A stretch of 64,000 bases of DNA from a virus. This document shows, piece after piece, positions 8,142 through 17,323 of this stretch (position 1 is its first letter; every line of letters starts with the position of its first letter). The DNA is taken from the IMG/VR virus record IMGVR_UViG_3300024306_000021, positions 37,650 through 101,649 of that record, one strand, 5' to 3'. Under the pieces are notes generated by a model. It did no database searches. It was given only the letters and a program-made list of their open reading frames with translations, and had not been told where the DNA came from. Position numbers and translations under genes: made by a program.

Positions 8142-8732
8142 TCAAGAGAAATCTTTAAAACTGATTAGTTCCACATTGGGCAGTCGCCATTCTAATGGAT
8201 TAGGCCAATCATCATCGTTGACTATCACAAATGTTAACTCTGGAAAACTTTCGAATACTTTTTTGGTTTGATGTATCCAATAACTAGGATCTATAGCATG
8301 AGAATCGTCTTTGACATAATTGGATGTACCTTTGTACACGTTGTTGACCTTGTCTACTTTTCCATATAGATCAAAAGACATCATGTATACTGTGTCTGTA
8401 CATAGATTGGCAGCTAGCAATATAGCATAAGGTCCACTACCCCATTGGAATGGCTCGTCTGCTCTTTGATCACCTTTATAAGGCAATTTGGGTACCGTAG
8501 TTACTTGGGGATATGATTGAAATTGATCGATCCAATCTGGTCTAGTATAGATGCGACATTGTTTGTTTAATGCTACTGCTTCCGTGACCATTCTTCGATC
8601 TACACAGACCAGATGATCGACATCGTAGTCTCTGATCAGAGCATTACAACCTACTGTGAGATATTTTTTAGTATACGGTGTTAGATCTATGTTTGTTCGG
8701 CTTTCACCGTTTCCTATCGCTAGGACTGGCAT
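8142..8732 (-). CDS. Conserved phage protein with GNGxSR start
   Basis: A 196-residue protein begins MPVLAIGNGESRTNIDL, a glycine-rich beta-loop like a Rossmann nucleotide-binding loop. CNALIRDYDVDHLVCVDR and a GSGPYAILLA segment follow. Such proteins are frequent in T4-like marine phages. The layout recalls the DUF115/Maf-type sugar-transfer proteins, but that link is weak. It lies between a tail-fibre gene and the queD-glycosyltransferase genes, three bases after the fibre gene. Confidence 0.7.
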   Translation of the reverse strand: MPVLAIGNGESRTNIDLTPYTKKYLTVGCNALIRDYDVDHLVCVDRRMVTEAVALNKQCRIYTRPDWIDQFQSYPQVTTVPKLPYKGDQRADEPFQWGSGPYAILLAANLCTDTVYMMSFDLYGKVDKVNNVYKGTSNYVKDDSHAIDPSYWIHQTKKVFESFPELTFVIVNDDDWPNPLEWRLPNVELISFKDFS

Positions 8733-8734
8733 CT

Positions 8735-10177
8735 TTATCCGATCATACCAAACTTGGCCCAGATACCAGGGCTACCGTCTGCTACACATACCCAACCTAT
8801 GGGTTGATTGATAGCAGGTTCTGAATTCCAAACAATATCACCTTTCTTGTAAGTACCATAGATAGGTGCTGCTGAACCATATGACTGTAGTCGATCTGCG
8901 ATCCTGATAGGTCCGTCGACATGTAGTGAAACTGAAGGATCTGGATTCTTGATACCTATACTAACCTTGCCAAATATCTTGACCTGTTTTGGATTATTGG
9001 CATCGCCCACTGTGGTATTACCAGAGCCGTCAATCACGATCCTTGAAGTATCATCTGTGACTAGATGTAATTCATTGCTGGCAAAAGTTCCGATCACAGC
9101 CTTGCTTTGATCTTTAGTGCCTACCATGATTTCTACATTATGCTCGAATACAGATAGCTTGCTGTGTCCTTGTTCTATGCCTATACCAATCCTATCGCTG
9201 ACAGAATTGTAAACGAATACATCATTGAAGTTTACATCTCCCAACACTGTTAGTTTATTAAGATTGCCGACTTCTTTGAGTCTGCTCTTGGAAACTGTGG
9301 GCCCAAGTTCTTTTACACTCAGCACAGACACACTGTCTATCATGTAAGAACGTTCTTGTGCTAGATCTATATTTTGTGAAGACCAAATAGTTTCTTGATC
9401 TTTTAATATCAGTTGTTTAGGACTCTTACCGCTTTTCCAAACTAGCCCTTTTCCTATGATAGGACTGTCTGCTGTCTCTACGAATTCTAATGGTGTAGAT
9501 CTTTCAATCCTGATATCAGTTCTTAATTCTTTTACAGTAATTACTTCAGCAGTAAGTGTGCCAGTAATCCTGGCATCTTTGACTGTGAGTGAGTTTTCTA
9601 CAGCGACATCGCCTTTGATTAAAGGAGTCTTGAGTGCTTCTATCGCTACAGCATCATCTTGGACTACGATCTTTGGACTAGTAGCTACATCTCGTATACC
9701 GGTACTAGCAAAGTTTCTTATAGTACCGCCTGCGATCATATCGCCTGTAAAGGCTCTTTGCGGAATCTGATTGAGTATTTTTTTGTAGTCTACTTCTAAA
9801 TTGGCTCTTAAAATGCCTGATACTGTGAGATCGTTGACTACTACTAGCTCGTTGGCAGTCAATGTTTTAGATACATTTAGATTGGAATCAACGTTGTCGA
9901 TGCTGGCATTTCTAGTTTTGATTCCTGTGTCGTCGATAGTCAGAACAGTTTTTGTAGCAGAATCTCTTATACCAGAGCTGCTGAAATTTTTGATTTTTCC
10001 GCCTTCTATGTGGTCTCCGCTCAATGAACCGTAGGGTACATTCCTGAAAAGACTAGCTAGATTCTGTTCAATAACAGCTAGTATTTCTCCGGGCGCAGTG
10101 ACTTTGTTAGCAGCAGAAATGGCTTTTAGCTCATCAGCCAAGCCACCGAGTATTTGATCAATGTTGGTTTGTTCCAT
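8735..10177 (-). CDS. Tail-fibre-like virion structural protein
   Basis: The 480-residue protein has beta-helix-like repeats. 'GDxIxGGxIxNFxSxGIRD' occurs twice (near residues 55-75 and 143-163), and 'GKVSIGIKNPDPSVSLHVDG' resembles the repeat of phage fibre tips. The C-terminus (GDIVWNSEPAINQPIGWVCVADGSPGIWAKFG) is typical of marine T4-like fibre or tail-collar proteins. It is divergent from the large repeat protein at 10235, and each has a late box in the shared 57-bp gap. No SD site is seen, and the box is nine bases before the ATG. Confidence 0.85.
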   Translation of the reverse strand: MEQTNIDQILGGLADELKAISAANKVTAPGEILAVIEQNLASLFRNVPYGSLSGDHIEGGKIKNFSSSGIRDSATKTVLTIDDTGIKTRNASIDNVDSNLNVSKTLTANELVVVNDLTVSGILRANLEVDYKKILNQIPQRAFTGDMIAGGTIRNFASTGIRDVATSPKIVVQDDAVAIEALKTPLIKGDVAVENSLTVKDARITGTLTAEVITVKELRTDIRIERSTPLEFVETADSPIIGKGLVWKSGKSPKQLILKDQETIWSSQNIDLAQERSYMIDSVSVLSVKELGPTVSKSRLKEVGNLNKLTVLGDVNFNDVFVYNSVSDRIGIGIEQGHSKLSVFEHNVEIMVGTKDQSKAVIGTFASNELHLVTDDTSRIVIDGSGNTTVGDANNPKQVKIFGKVSIGIKNPDPSVSLHVDGPIRIADRLQSYGSAAPIYGTYKKGDIVWNSEPAINQPIGWVCVADGSPGIWAKFGMIG

Positions 10178-10186
10178 AGTACGAAT

Positions 10187-10194
10187 ATTTATCC
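10187..10194 (-). promoter_or_regulatory. Late promoter box GATAAATA
   Basis: Minus-strand ATAAATA box nine bases upstream of the structural gene that starts at 10177. Confidence 0.6.
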
Positions 10195-10207
10195 TTTGTC
10201 AAAAACA

Positions 10208-10214
10208 ATAAATA
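10208..10214 (+). promoter_or_regulatory. Late promoter box ATAAATA
   Basis: Plus-strand ATAAATA about 20 bp upstream of the gene at 10235, followed by an AAAGGACAGG ribosome site. It forms a divergent pair with the box at 10187-10194. Confidence 0.65.
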
Positions 10215-10234
10215 CTTGGTAAAAGGACAGGATA

Positions 10235-13200
10235 ATGCCAGCGATTTCAACTAGCCCGATAACGTTTAACCCTGCTACAGCGGTTAACATTGGTACAGAC
10301 GTAATTACAAAGAACAGCCACGGATTCAATAATTATCAAGGTGTTATATATTATAACGGTGGCGGAACCAGTATAGGCGGATTAGTAGACGGACACAAGT
10401 ATTACATTATCTATCTCACAGCCAACACATTTAAACTGGCAACCACTGAGCAAAATGCTAGGGAAATCGTTCCTATAGATCTGCTGTCAGTTGGATCTGG
10501 GTCGAATCATTTGCTAGTAGCTGATTATACTTTTCCTTATGATACAGCCTATATAGACACCTTTAGGACTGTGAGATTTTTCCATCCTACACTGCCTGTT
10601 GTTGGATCTACCCTGGAAGCCAAAAGTGTCAGAGACAGCCTAAACATAACTTTAGGTGCTGGTATGTTTGTCAACGGTATCGATCAAGATACAGGATCTG
10701 TGAACATTAACTCTGCTGAATACAGCATGACTGTTCCTTTAGCAACTACAGATATCAACCTTAGCAGCACAGCAGGTGCTAATCAAAGCATCACTATAAC
10801 TCCTGTGCGTGGTATTTCTATCACACGCGGCGGCCCACAAGAATTAAAATTCGAAAGTTTCGGTGTTACAGAAACTGACAATCTACAGTCTGTGACTACT
10901 AGAGGCAACATAACCAGCAATACCATTTATGTAAAAAATTTAGTAGTCGCTGATATCGAAAGCAGCGACGGCGGGCTATCTGGTATCACAATCAGTGCTG
11001 GTGACAACGTTACAGGTACTGGTACCATTGGCAATCCACTATTGCTCAGTCCCGATGAAACACAAAGCTCGTCGGCTGCTAGGACTGTTACTATCAACTT
11101 CACAGCAGCCGGTGACGGTATGCTAGATTATACCGCTGTTTATAAAGTATTAGATAGTATAGTATCAGGATCTGTCGTACTACAAAGGCAAGATCCTAGC
11201 ACATTGATTTGGTCAAATCTAGACAGCGCCAGCGGTGTGGTGGCTTTACAAAGTTATCAAATCAGTAACATATATTCAGAAGTTTATAATGGAGCAGTAA
11301 ATTATAGGATAATCATTGATTGGACTGGCAATACTGGCAATGTTAGTTATAGGATAAGAGTTTCATTCAATCCTGCGCCTGTAACTGGTGTTACCATGTT
11401 GACCACCGACACTGACAATCAGACACTGACATTGGGCAGCAGTGGCGGCACTATCTATCTTAACAGTCGTGTTGACACTAATGGTCTAAGGATTTTTGAA
11501 AATAACATCATAGGTACTAATTCCAATGATGATATAGTTATAGATCTAAACGGAACAGGTGCTTTAGAGCTAAGAGCTACTACATTAAAGACCGATCAGA
11601 CTTCGTTTAATCTGATCAATACTACAGCTACTACATTGAATATAGGTGGTTCTGCTACTACCATAACGATGGGAGCAGCAACAGGCACTTTCAATATCAA
11701 CAATCCTACACTGACCACTCCTAACCTGAGCACGTTCAATATGAACGGAGCAAATCCTAGTGTCAGTACTACTAGCACAGGTACTGCTTCAGTATTCAAT
11801 ACTAATGCTCTTACCGGTAATCTATTTGGAGCGGCTACGGCAGTTAACATAGGAGCCAACAGCGGAACGCTGACTATTGGCAATCCTACAATTACCGGAA
11901 CGAATGCTACATCATTGAATCTAAATGGTTCATCGCCATCTATCACGACAACATCGACAGGCACAGTGTCTGTGTTTAATACTAATGCAGTGACTGGAAA
12001 CCTGTTTGGCGCAGCTACTACGATTGACATTGGTGCGTCGGGAGGAGCAGGAACATTAACGATCAAAAATGACAACGTTGTTATAAATGGTGATCTACAG
12101 GTTAAAGGTGGCGATATAACCACTAACCAAACTTCGTTTAATTTAATCGATGGCACAGCAACAACAGTCCAGGCATTTGGCGCAGCCACTACATTGACGT
12201 TCTCAACAGCTGGCGGTACAACTACATTTAGAAGTGATGTAGTGATCAACCAAGATCTACAGATCAAAGGTGGCGATCTAACCACTAACGCACTTACATT
12301 CAATTTGTTGAACACTGATGCTACTACGATCAATGCCTTTGGCGCAGCGTCAACAGTTAATCTTGCTACAGTTGGAACGACTATAGAGATTGGAAATTCT
12401 AGTGGTACGACAAATATCAATAACAATCTTGTAGTAGACCTTGATCTACAGGTCAAAGGTGGTGATATAACCACAGACCAAACTTCGTTTAATCTGTTGA
12501 ATACCACAGCGACAACAGTTAATGCCTTTGGAGCAGCCACTACAGTAAGCATCGGTGCTGCTACAGGTACAACAACTGTTAATAACGCATTGACAGCAAG
12601 TCCAGCAAATTTAAATGTGACATTTAGTCCCACAGGCACAGGTACTGTGACAGTAAATCCTGCCACAGCTGGTACAATCAATAATATGAGCATTGGTGTA
12701 ACGACCGCGGCAGCAGGTCGTTTCACTACACTAAAAGTAAAAGATACAAGTGCTGCGTTTGACTTATCAGTTATTCCTACAAGTTCTACAGCGTTAACGG
12801 CAGGACGTTCTCTAACAGTTGACGTTATTAATGCCGACCGCACAGTTAAATTAAACGGCAATATTGATTTAGGCGGAAACCTAACAACTGCTAACGCTCT
12901 TACAACTAGTGGAAACTTTGCTCTTACACTGACAACAACAAACACTACAAACGTCACATTGCCTACAACTGGCACCCTAGCCACACTAGCAGGATCTGAA
13001 AGTCTTACAAACAAGAAACTAGGAAGCCTAACTTCAAACGGTATTGTGACTACATCTGGCGGAGATGGTACATTAAGTGTAACAGCAACCACAGGTAGCG
13101 GTAGTGTTGTTCTCGGAACCAGTCCTACTATCAGCGGCACTTCAACTAGCATCACGAATGTAGGAACGTTTGCCTTACGCGATACTAGTGCTGCTTTTGA

Positions 13201-13924
13201 TCTAACGATAGCTGCGACTAGTTCGACAGCGTTAACCGCAGGTAGGACATTGACACTAGATGTCGTAAATGCTGCTCGAACAGTTAAACTAGCTGGCAAT
13301 ATCGATATTGCCAATAATCTAACTACATCTGGTAATTTTGCTCTTACCTTAACGACTACAGCATCTACAAGTGTAACACTGCCAACTACGGGTACATTGG
13401 CCACACTAGCAGGATCAGAAAGTCTAACTAACAAGAAACTTGGTAGTTTGACTTCGAATGGTATCGTAACTACTTCAGGTGGTGATGGCACCCTCAGTGT
13501 GTTGTCAACAACAGGTACCGGCAACGTTGTATTGGGATCAAACCCAACATTAGTTTCACCAACTTATGGCAATTCTAGTTCGACTTCTGATGCCGATGCT
13601 ACGGTTGATGCTTCGACAACGACTTTCTATGCTTATGTCCAGAGCGCATCTGGTACAGCAAGAACTATCAATATCAGTAATCTTACAGCCGGTAGAGAAG
13701 TCAGGATCTATCTAAGAAATACTAACGCAGCTACTAAGGCTATCACGATTACAGCTAGCACTACTGCTTCTGGTTTTGCCAACGTAGCGATGGCAGGAAG
13801 TTTTGTAGGAGCCAATGCTGTAGGTCAAGTCAGTGCTAGTACAATAACTCTAGCAGCCACTAGTGGTACAGCTATGGTTACCGTGTTTAATGCCAACGGC
13901 ACCATAGCTGGTTCAGCAGTTTAA
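10235..13924 (+). CDS. Giant repeat-rich tail fibre / adhesin
   Basis: The 1229-residue protein is rich in Thr, Asn, Ser and Gly. Residues about 440-840 hold repeats of the type 'TSFNLLNTTATTVNAFGAATT..IGAATGT'. Later there are two long copies of a 'TTSGNFALTLTTT...VTLPTTGTLATLAGSESLTNKKL' block (near residues 905 and 1030). The TGTLATLAGSESLTNKKL element is widespread in phage fibres. The N-terminal 250 residues are not repetitive and may attach to the tail. It probably forms a trimeric host-binding fibre. Repeats at DNA level make it a site for recombination and length variation. The long opposite-strand frame across it is an artefact of composition. Confidence 0.88.
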   Translation: MPAISTSPITFNPATAVNIGTDVITKNSHGFNNYQGVIYYNGGGTSIGGLVDGHKYYIIYLTANTFKLATTEQNAREIVPIDLLSVGSGSNHLLVADYTFPYDTAYIDTFRTVRFFHPTLPVVGSTLEAKSVRDSLNITLGAGMFVNGIDQDTGSVNINSAEYSMTVPLATTDINLSSTAGANQSITITPVRGISITRGGPQELKFESFGVTETDNLQSVTTRGNITSNTIYVKNLVVADIESSDGGLSGITISAGDNVTGTGTIGNPLLLSPDETQSSSAARTVTINFTAAGDGMLDYTAVYKVLDSIVSGSVVLQRQDPSTLIWSNLDSASGVVALQSYQISNIYSEVYNGAVNYRIIIDWTGNTGNVSYRIRVSFNPAPVTGVTMLTTDTDNQTLTLGSSGGTIYLNSRVDTNGLRIFENNIIGTNSNDDIVIDLNGTGALELRATTLKTDQTSFNLINTTATTLNIGGSATTITMGAATGTFNINNPTLTTPNLSTFNMNGANPSVSTTSTGTASVFNTNALTGNLFGAATAVNIGANSGTLTIGNPTITGTNATSLNLNGSSPSITTTSTGTVSVFNTNAVTGNLFGAATTIDIGASGGAGTLTIKNDNVVINGDLQVKGGDITTNQTSFNLIDGTATTVQAFGAATTLTFSTAGGTTTFRSDVVINQDLQIKGGDLTTNALTFNLLNTDATTINAFGAASTVNLATVGTTIEIGNSSGTTNINNNLVVDLDLQVKGGDITTDQTSFNLLNTTATTVNAFGAATTVSIGAATGTTTVNNALTASPANLNVTFSPTGTGTVTVNPATAGTINNMSIGVTTAAAGRFTTLKVKDTSAAFDLSVIPTSSTALTAGRSLTVDVINADRTVKLNGNIDLGGNLTTANALTTSGNFALTLTTTNTTNVTLPTTGTLATLAGSESLTNKKLGSLTSNGIVTTSGGDGTLSVTATTGSGSVVLGTSPTISGTSTSITNVGTFALRDTSAAFDLTIAATSSTALTAGRTLTLDVVNAARTVKLAGNIDIANNLTTSGNFALTLTTTASTSVTLPTTGTLATLAGSESLTNKKLGSLTSNGIVTTSGGDGTLSVLSTTGTGNVVLGSNPTLVSPTYGNSSSTSDADATVDASTTTFYAYVQSASGTARTINISNLTAGREVRIYLRNTNAATKAITITASTTASGFANVAMAGSFVGANAVGQVSASTITLAATSGTAMVTVFNANGTIAGSAV

Positions 13925-15129
13925 GCTACCTTAAGCAGGATAGTGTCTTCGTTGATACGTCCGTTGAGCTTGATGTCCACAGCCTTGATATCTTCCAAGA
14001 ACTTGCGCAGTGCTACCTTGCCTGCTGCCTTAAACTCTTTCAACTGTTCTTCGGGTTTACGCAGAGTTTTTTGTACGCTCTTGTTCTCATCGAACCCGAT
14101 GATGGTCGTACCTTTGACACGCAGATCATTGTAAGCTGCCGCTACATATTTGCCCAACTTGCGAGTCTTGGTGTTGAACACCCAAACTTCTTGACTACCA
14201 ATGATATCCGCAGGATTGATAGACACTAGTTTGAGCTGGTCGTCAGTCTTTTTGTACTTCATCTTAGCGACCAACTTGTCCTTAGGCACAGCCTTCTTGA
14301 CACGTGGCTTGCGATTGACTTTGCCTTCTTGCTGTAGCATATCACAAGCACTGATGATCTCTTGGTAAAAATCATGAAGCTTCTTGATATTCTTTTTGCC
14401 TAACCAAGCATATCCTTCTTTCAGCTGCTCGTCTTTGCCTGCCATAGCTTCAACGACTTCGTCGAACGGGCGTTGATAGATTTCTTTGATCACACGAGCA
14501 TGAGCACCTTTACACTCTTTGCCCTTGAGTAGGTTAACGATCTTGATAGCCTTGGGGTCAAACCCTTCAGGATCCATCAAGAAGCTTTCGTGAGCATCTT
14601 CGATTTCCTCGGTCATCTTAAACGCAGCTTCACGCAATCGATCTTGGATGCTAGGCTGAGGCGCAGTAGAAACTTCTTTCTTTTCTTCTTCGGGTTCTTT
14701 GACGTCACGACCGCGTTCAATAGCATCTGCGATACGCTCCCGGAGAAAAATAGTTACAGGTTTAAGTTCGCCCATGGTGCCTGGAAGTTCTTCCCAATGC
14801 TTGGCTTCTTTCTCGTTGAAGTCTGGCATACCAGTACGCAGACAACGAGCGATTATAGCAGCCTGTGTTAGATTGAATCCATTGGCTGCTTTTGCCATAC
14901 GGATATCTTCTGACGAGTATTTGTTTTCTTTCATCCACGCATACAGATCAGGAAGAAGATCTGCGGTCTTGTATTCGGCATAGTAATAGGCTACAGCGTT
15001 ACGGCGAAAACGGTGATACTGTTCGCCAGTCATCTTTTCCCAATCGGTCCACTTTGGATCAGGATTGGCACCTCGACGTGTGCCGGCTGATACGACAACT
15101 TTTTTGGGTTTGGCTTTAGTAACGGCCAT
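13921..15129 (-). CDS. Conserved marine T4-like phage protein, unknown function
   Basis: A 402-residue, lysine- and glutamate-rich protein with a basic N-terminus (MAVTKAKPKKVVVSAGTRRG) and mostly helical prediction in the first 250 residues. I recognise the type from marine T4-like phages but not its role. Residues about 310-345 (GSQEVWVFNTKTRKLGKYVA) look like a compact beta domain. It has its own near-perfect sigma-70 promoter, so it is probably expressed early. Its last four bases overlap the end of the convergent fibre gene. Confidence 0.8.
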   Translation of the reverse strand: MAVTKAKPKKVVVSAGTRRGANPDPKWTDWEKMTGEQYHRFRRNAVAYYYAEYKTADLLPDLYAWMKENKYSSEDIRMAKAANGFNLTQAAIIARCLRTGMPDFNEKEAKHWEELPGTMGELKPVTIFLRERIADAIERGRDVKEPEEEKKEVSTAPQPSIQDRLREAAFKMTEEIEDAHESFLMDPEGFDPKAIKIVNLLKGKECKGAHARVIKEIYQRPFDEVVEAMAGKDEQLKEGYAWLGKKNIKKLHDFYQEIISACDMLQQEGKVNRKPRVKKAVPKDKLVAKMKYKKTDDQLKLVSINPADIIGSQEVWVFNTKTRKLGKYVAAAYNDLRVKGTTIIGFDENKSVQKTLRKPEEQLKEFKAAGKVALRKFLEDIKAVDIKLNGRINEDTILLKVA

Positions 15130-15163
15130 CTATTGCTCCTATGCTGTGTTTAACAATACTATT

Positions 15164-15192
15164 ATTATATGCTCAAATGATAGTGCTGTCAA
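15164..15192 (-). promoter_or_regulatory. Sigma-70 promoter (consensus)
   Basis: TTGACA (15187-15192), exactly 17 bp, TATAAT (15164-15169) on the minus strand. It drives the gene starting at 15129. Confidence 0.9.
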
Positions 15193-15195
15193 CCA

Positions 15196-15351
15196 CTACC
15201 AATGGCGTATGACCCCTGCTATGATAAAAGCATTGGTAATTATATAGCATAATATTATTAAAGTCCTAATCAAGGCTACTATATCGGCTTCTTTGTCTGT
15301 CTTGCCCGATTTTTCACCTAATGCTTTAGCCCAAAGTCTCCAAAATTTCAA
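15196..15351 (-). CDS. Small membrane protein (TTG start)
   Basis: A 51-residue protein read from a TTG at 15351 that overlaps the stop of the upstream gene (TTGA). The resulting start KFWRLWAKALGEKSG and the hydrophobic segment LIRTLIILCYIITNAFIIAGVIRHW resemble a small family common in T4-like marine phages, which supports this start over an ATG 13 codons upstream. One transmembrane helix with a short C-terminal end. Function unknown. Confidence 0.7.
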   Translation of the reverse strand: MKFWRLWAKALGEKSGKTDKEADIVALIRTLIILCYIITNAFIIAGVIRHW

Positions 15352-15683
15352 TACAACCTCACTGTATCTTCTTCGATAGGACCTCTCCAAACGATAGCTT
15401 TGATGCTTTCCAAATCACTGACTGGATTTAATTCCAAATCAATTTGAAGTTGATCTGAGAGATAAGGGTCCATTTCACCATCACCATCGATATGAAATAG
15501 CAATTCTACTTCGCTAGATTCATCAAAACTTCCAGCTTGGATGACATCTCCTACAGCATAAATGCCTATCAATAGTTCTCCCTCTAGGGAATCTTCTGCG
15601 ATATTTCTTATAGCTTTAATGTTGGCTCGCAATCTTTCCAACACATGCTTTCTGTAACCGTCGTCGATAATCATATCAGTCAT
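15348..15683 (-). CDS. Acidic conserved phage protein
   Basis: A 111-residue, strongly acidic protein (many Asp and Glu between residues 50 and 95) with no motif I recognise. It overlaps its upstream neighbour by eight bases and is coupled to the downstream TTG-start membrane gene. It is part of the compact early operon running from 18129 down to 15196. Confidence 0.7.
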   Translation of the reverse strand: MTDMIIDDGYRKHVLERLRANIKAIRNIAEDSLEGELLIGIYAVGDVIQAGSFDESSEVELLFHIDGDGEMDPYLSDQLQIDLELNPVSDLESIKAIVWRGPIEEDTVRLY

Positions 15684-16200
15684 CGTTATCTAGGACAACC
15701 CATCCTAGCTTTTTCAGATCCTCCTTGATTTCATCAGTTACTACGCTTTCTGCCACATATCCTTTTGTGCCATCTTCGTCACCATTACCCAGACCATCAC
15801 CGATACCAGAACAGTACCAGTCAATGTAATCTCCTTGCTGTCGCATGTCTGCGATGATGCCGCCCGCATACCTCCATGAGCAACTCCAAGACTGTTCTTT
15901 TAGGATTGGCAGTACATCTAGTTTTTGGAAATCATTATTACACATGGCAGCATAAAGATTTTGAGAATAAGTTTCGCTAGCACGAGCTTTTTCTAAAATC
16001 CAATCAGTGGTTAGGAGATCGTATTCCATGTTGTTGACACGGCTTTCTGGATCGTCAAACTTGTGCTTATGATCTTCTAAGATTTGTTGGAAGTAATCTA
16101 GATAAGCTTCGTTAGGCTTTTCTCCCTTTTCTTCCATACGTTTGATATAACCATCTTTTTGGAAGGTATGCCTATGCGGGCTCTTGCTTGGGTCACTCAT
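15676..16200 (-). CDS. Conserved T4-like phage protein (SWRYAGG family)
   Basis: A 174-residue protein. The start at 16200 (MSDPSKS) is preferred over a frame extension of four codons that runs into the previous gene. The segment SWSCSWRYAGGIIADMRQQG followed by DYIDWYCSGIGDG is strongly conserved among marine T4-like phages, so it is under functional constraint, but I know no function. It overlaps the downstream acidic protein gene by eight bases. Confidence 0.75.
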   Translation of the reverse strand: MSDPSKSPHRHTFQKDGYIKRMEEKGEKPNEAYLDYFQQILEDHKHKFDDPESRVNNMEYDLLTTDWILEKARASETYSQNLYAAMCNNDFQKLDVLPILKEQSWSCSWRYAGGIIADMRQQGDYIDWYCSGIGDGLGNGDEDGTKGYVAESVVTDEIKEDLKKLGWVVLDNDD

Positions 16201-16202
16201 GA

Positions 16203-16676
16203 TCAGACGCAATCTTGTTCGCTAGCTGCTCTTACAGCTTCAACGTTTTCCTTTTTAGATTGTCTTTGTTTTTTAAATTCTTTTACATCTGCTACAGCAG
16301 ATTTAAGTGTTTCTGCGTAGTTCAATGCCTGTTGTTCAGTCATGATGATAGTAGCCTGATATTTGATATGACCTTTAGTCAATACTTGCCATACTAGTTT
16401 AAATCGACGATACCAATCATTAAACAGTCCAACGAAGAACCAATGTATATTCTGATAGATTTCGTTATTGATATCATAACGAGTTTCTAATTTTTGTGAC
16501 CAGTAATCGGTAGTTTGTTCTGTATGAGTATGAACAGTGACGCCAGTATCTTCGGATTCAACCCAGATGTGATGAGAATGATCGCTGTCCCCGCACTCGC
16601 AGGTTACGGTGTAGTTTTTAGCATCACCGTAATCTCTGTTGATCAAAATACCTTCAGCTGGCTTTTGTGCTTTCAT
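16203..16676 (-). CDS. Conserved phage protein with Cys/His cluster
   Basis: A 157-residue protein. Near its N-terminus TCECGDSDHSHHIWVE combines two Cys and three His residues and could bind a metal. The C-terminal third is a basic coiled-coil-like helix (KQRQSKKENVEAVRAASEQ). Similar proteins occur in T4-like marine phages without assigned role. It overlaps the upstream gene by four bases (ATGA). Confidence 0.7.
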   Translation of the reverse strand: MKAQKPAEGILINRDYGDAKNYTVTCECGDSDHSHHIWVESEDTGVTVHTHTEQTTDYWSQKLETRYDINNEIYQNIHWFFVGLFNDWYRRFKLVWQVLTKGHIKYQATIIMTEQQALNYAETLKSAVADVKEFKKQRQSKKENVEAVRAASEQDCV

Positions 16677-16924
16677 TGTAGATTCCTCGGTGGTAGATCA
16701 TCAAATCCTAACGACCTCATAAGGCGAATCTGTTCTTCTTCGCTCATGTCATCAAAGAGGTCATCATCCATTGGACGACCCATAGATTCGATTTCTTCAC
16801 GAGTCTTGCCTTCGAACATGGCTTTGACTTCTGCGATCAACTCGTCAAGTTCTTCTTGTGTGCCTTCGAATCCATCAAAAGCACCGGGAGCAAATTCCAC
16901 TTTCATTTTCTTTTCTTCGGTCAT
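16673..16924 (-). CDS. Small acidic conserved phage protein
   Basis: An 83-residue acidic helical protein (MTEEKKMKVEFAPGAFDGFEG, then EELDELIAEVKAMFEGKTREEIE). The helical GKTREEIES.G. stretch is typical of small T4-like accessory proteins. No function is known. It overlaps both neighbours by four bases, so expression is tightly coupled. Confidence 0.7.
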   Translation of the reverse strand: MTEEKKMKVEFAPGAFDGFEGTQEELDELIAEVKAMFEGKTREEIESMGRPMDDDLFDDMSEEEQIRLMRSLGFDDLPPRNLQ

Positions 16925-17139
16925 TGTAAAATAGGTCCTGCGAATGTTTTCACTTTGTCTTTACAGTTTACGATGTTTTCTACCATGCTGTCAAACTCGT
17001 CTGGTTTTAACGCAGTCTTATAGATGCTCAAAGCCTGTGCCATCATGACACCTGCGATAGCCATGGCAGAATATTCTCCAGCCATTTTGTCTGTGAATTT
17101 CAAATATTCAACATAGACATTTTCTAATTTATCATCCAT
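16921..17139 (-). CDS. Small conserved phage protein
   Basis: A 72-residue protein of mixed helix with a mildly hydrophobic middle (AMAIAGVMMAQALSIYKTAL), which could be an amphipathic or membrane-associated helix. No motif recognised. It overlaps the next gene by four bases and the previous one by eight. Confidence 0.68.
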   Translation of the reverse strand: MDDKLENVYVEYLKFTDKMAGEYSAMAIAGVMMAQALSIYKTALKPDEFDSMVENIVNCKDKVKTFAGPILQ

Positions 17140-17323
17140 TGTTTCTAACCTTTAGTTGTTGGTCTCTGAATTTACTTCTAACGAACCATTTATACATTTG
17201 CCAATATTGGCTCATAGTTAATTTTGGTTCGTTGAACACGTCATGTTCTTCGCAATTGGCCATATAAAATTGATGTACCCAAAGTCTGAAGAATGAAGGT
17301 TTTTTCTTTTCAGTTAAGTCCAT
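17132..17323 (-). CDS. Small basic aromatic phage protein
   Basis: A 63-residue protein rich in Trp, Tyr, Phe and Lys (FFRLWVHQFYMANCEEHDVF, then SQYWQMYKWFVRSKF). The aromatic-basic helices suggest protein or membrane contact. Function unknown. It overlaps the upstream 271-residue gene by ten bases. Confidence 0.68.
   Translation of the reverse strand: MDLTEKKKPSFFRLWVHQFYMANCEEHDVFNEPKLTMSQYWQMYKWFVRSKFRDQQLKVRNNG

Noticed and set aside
11596-13524. A 642-codon open frame opposite the giant fibre gene
   Set aside because: It is Val/Pro-rich with repeats mirroring the Thr/Asn repeats of the fibre, an effect of composition. No ribosome site or family match.
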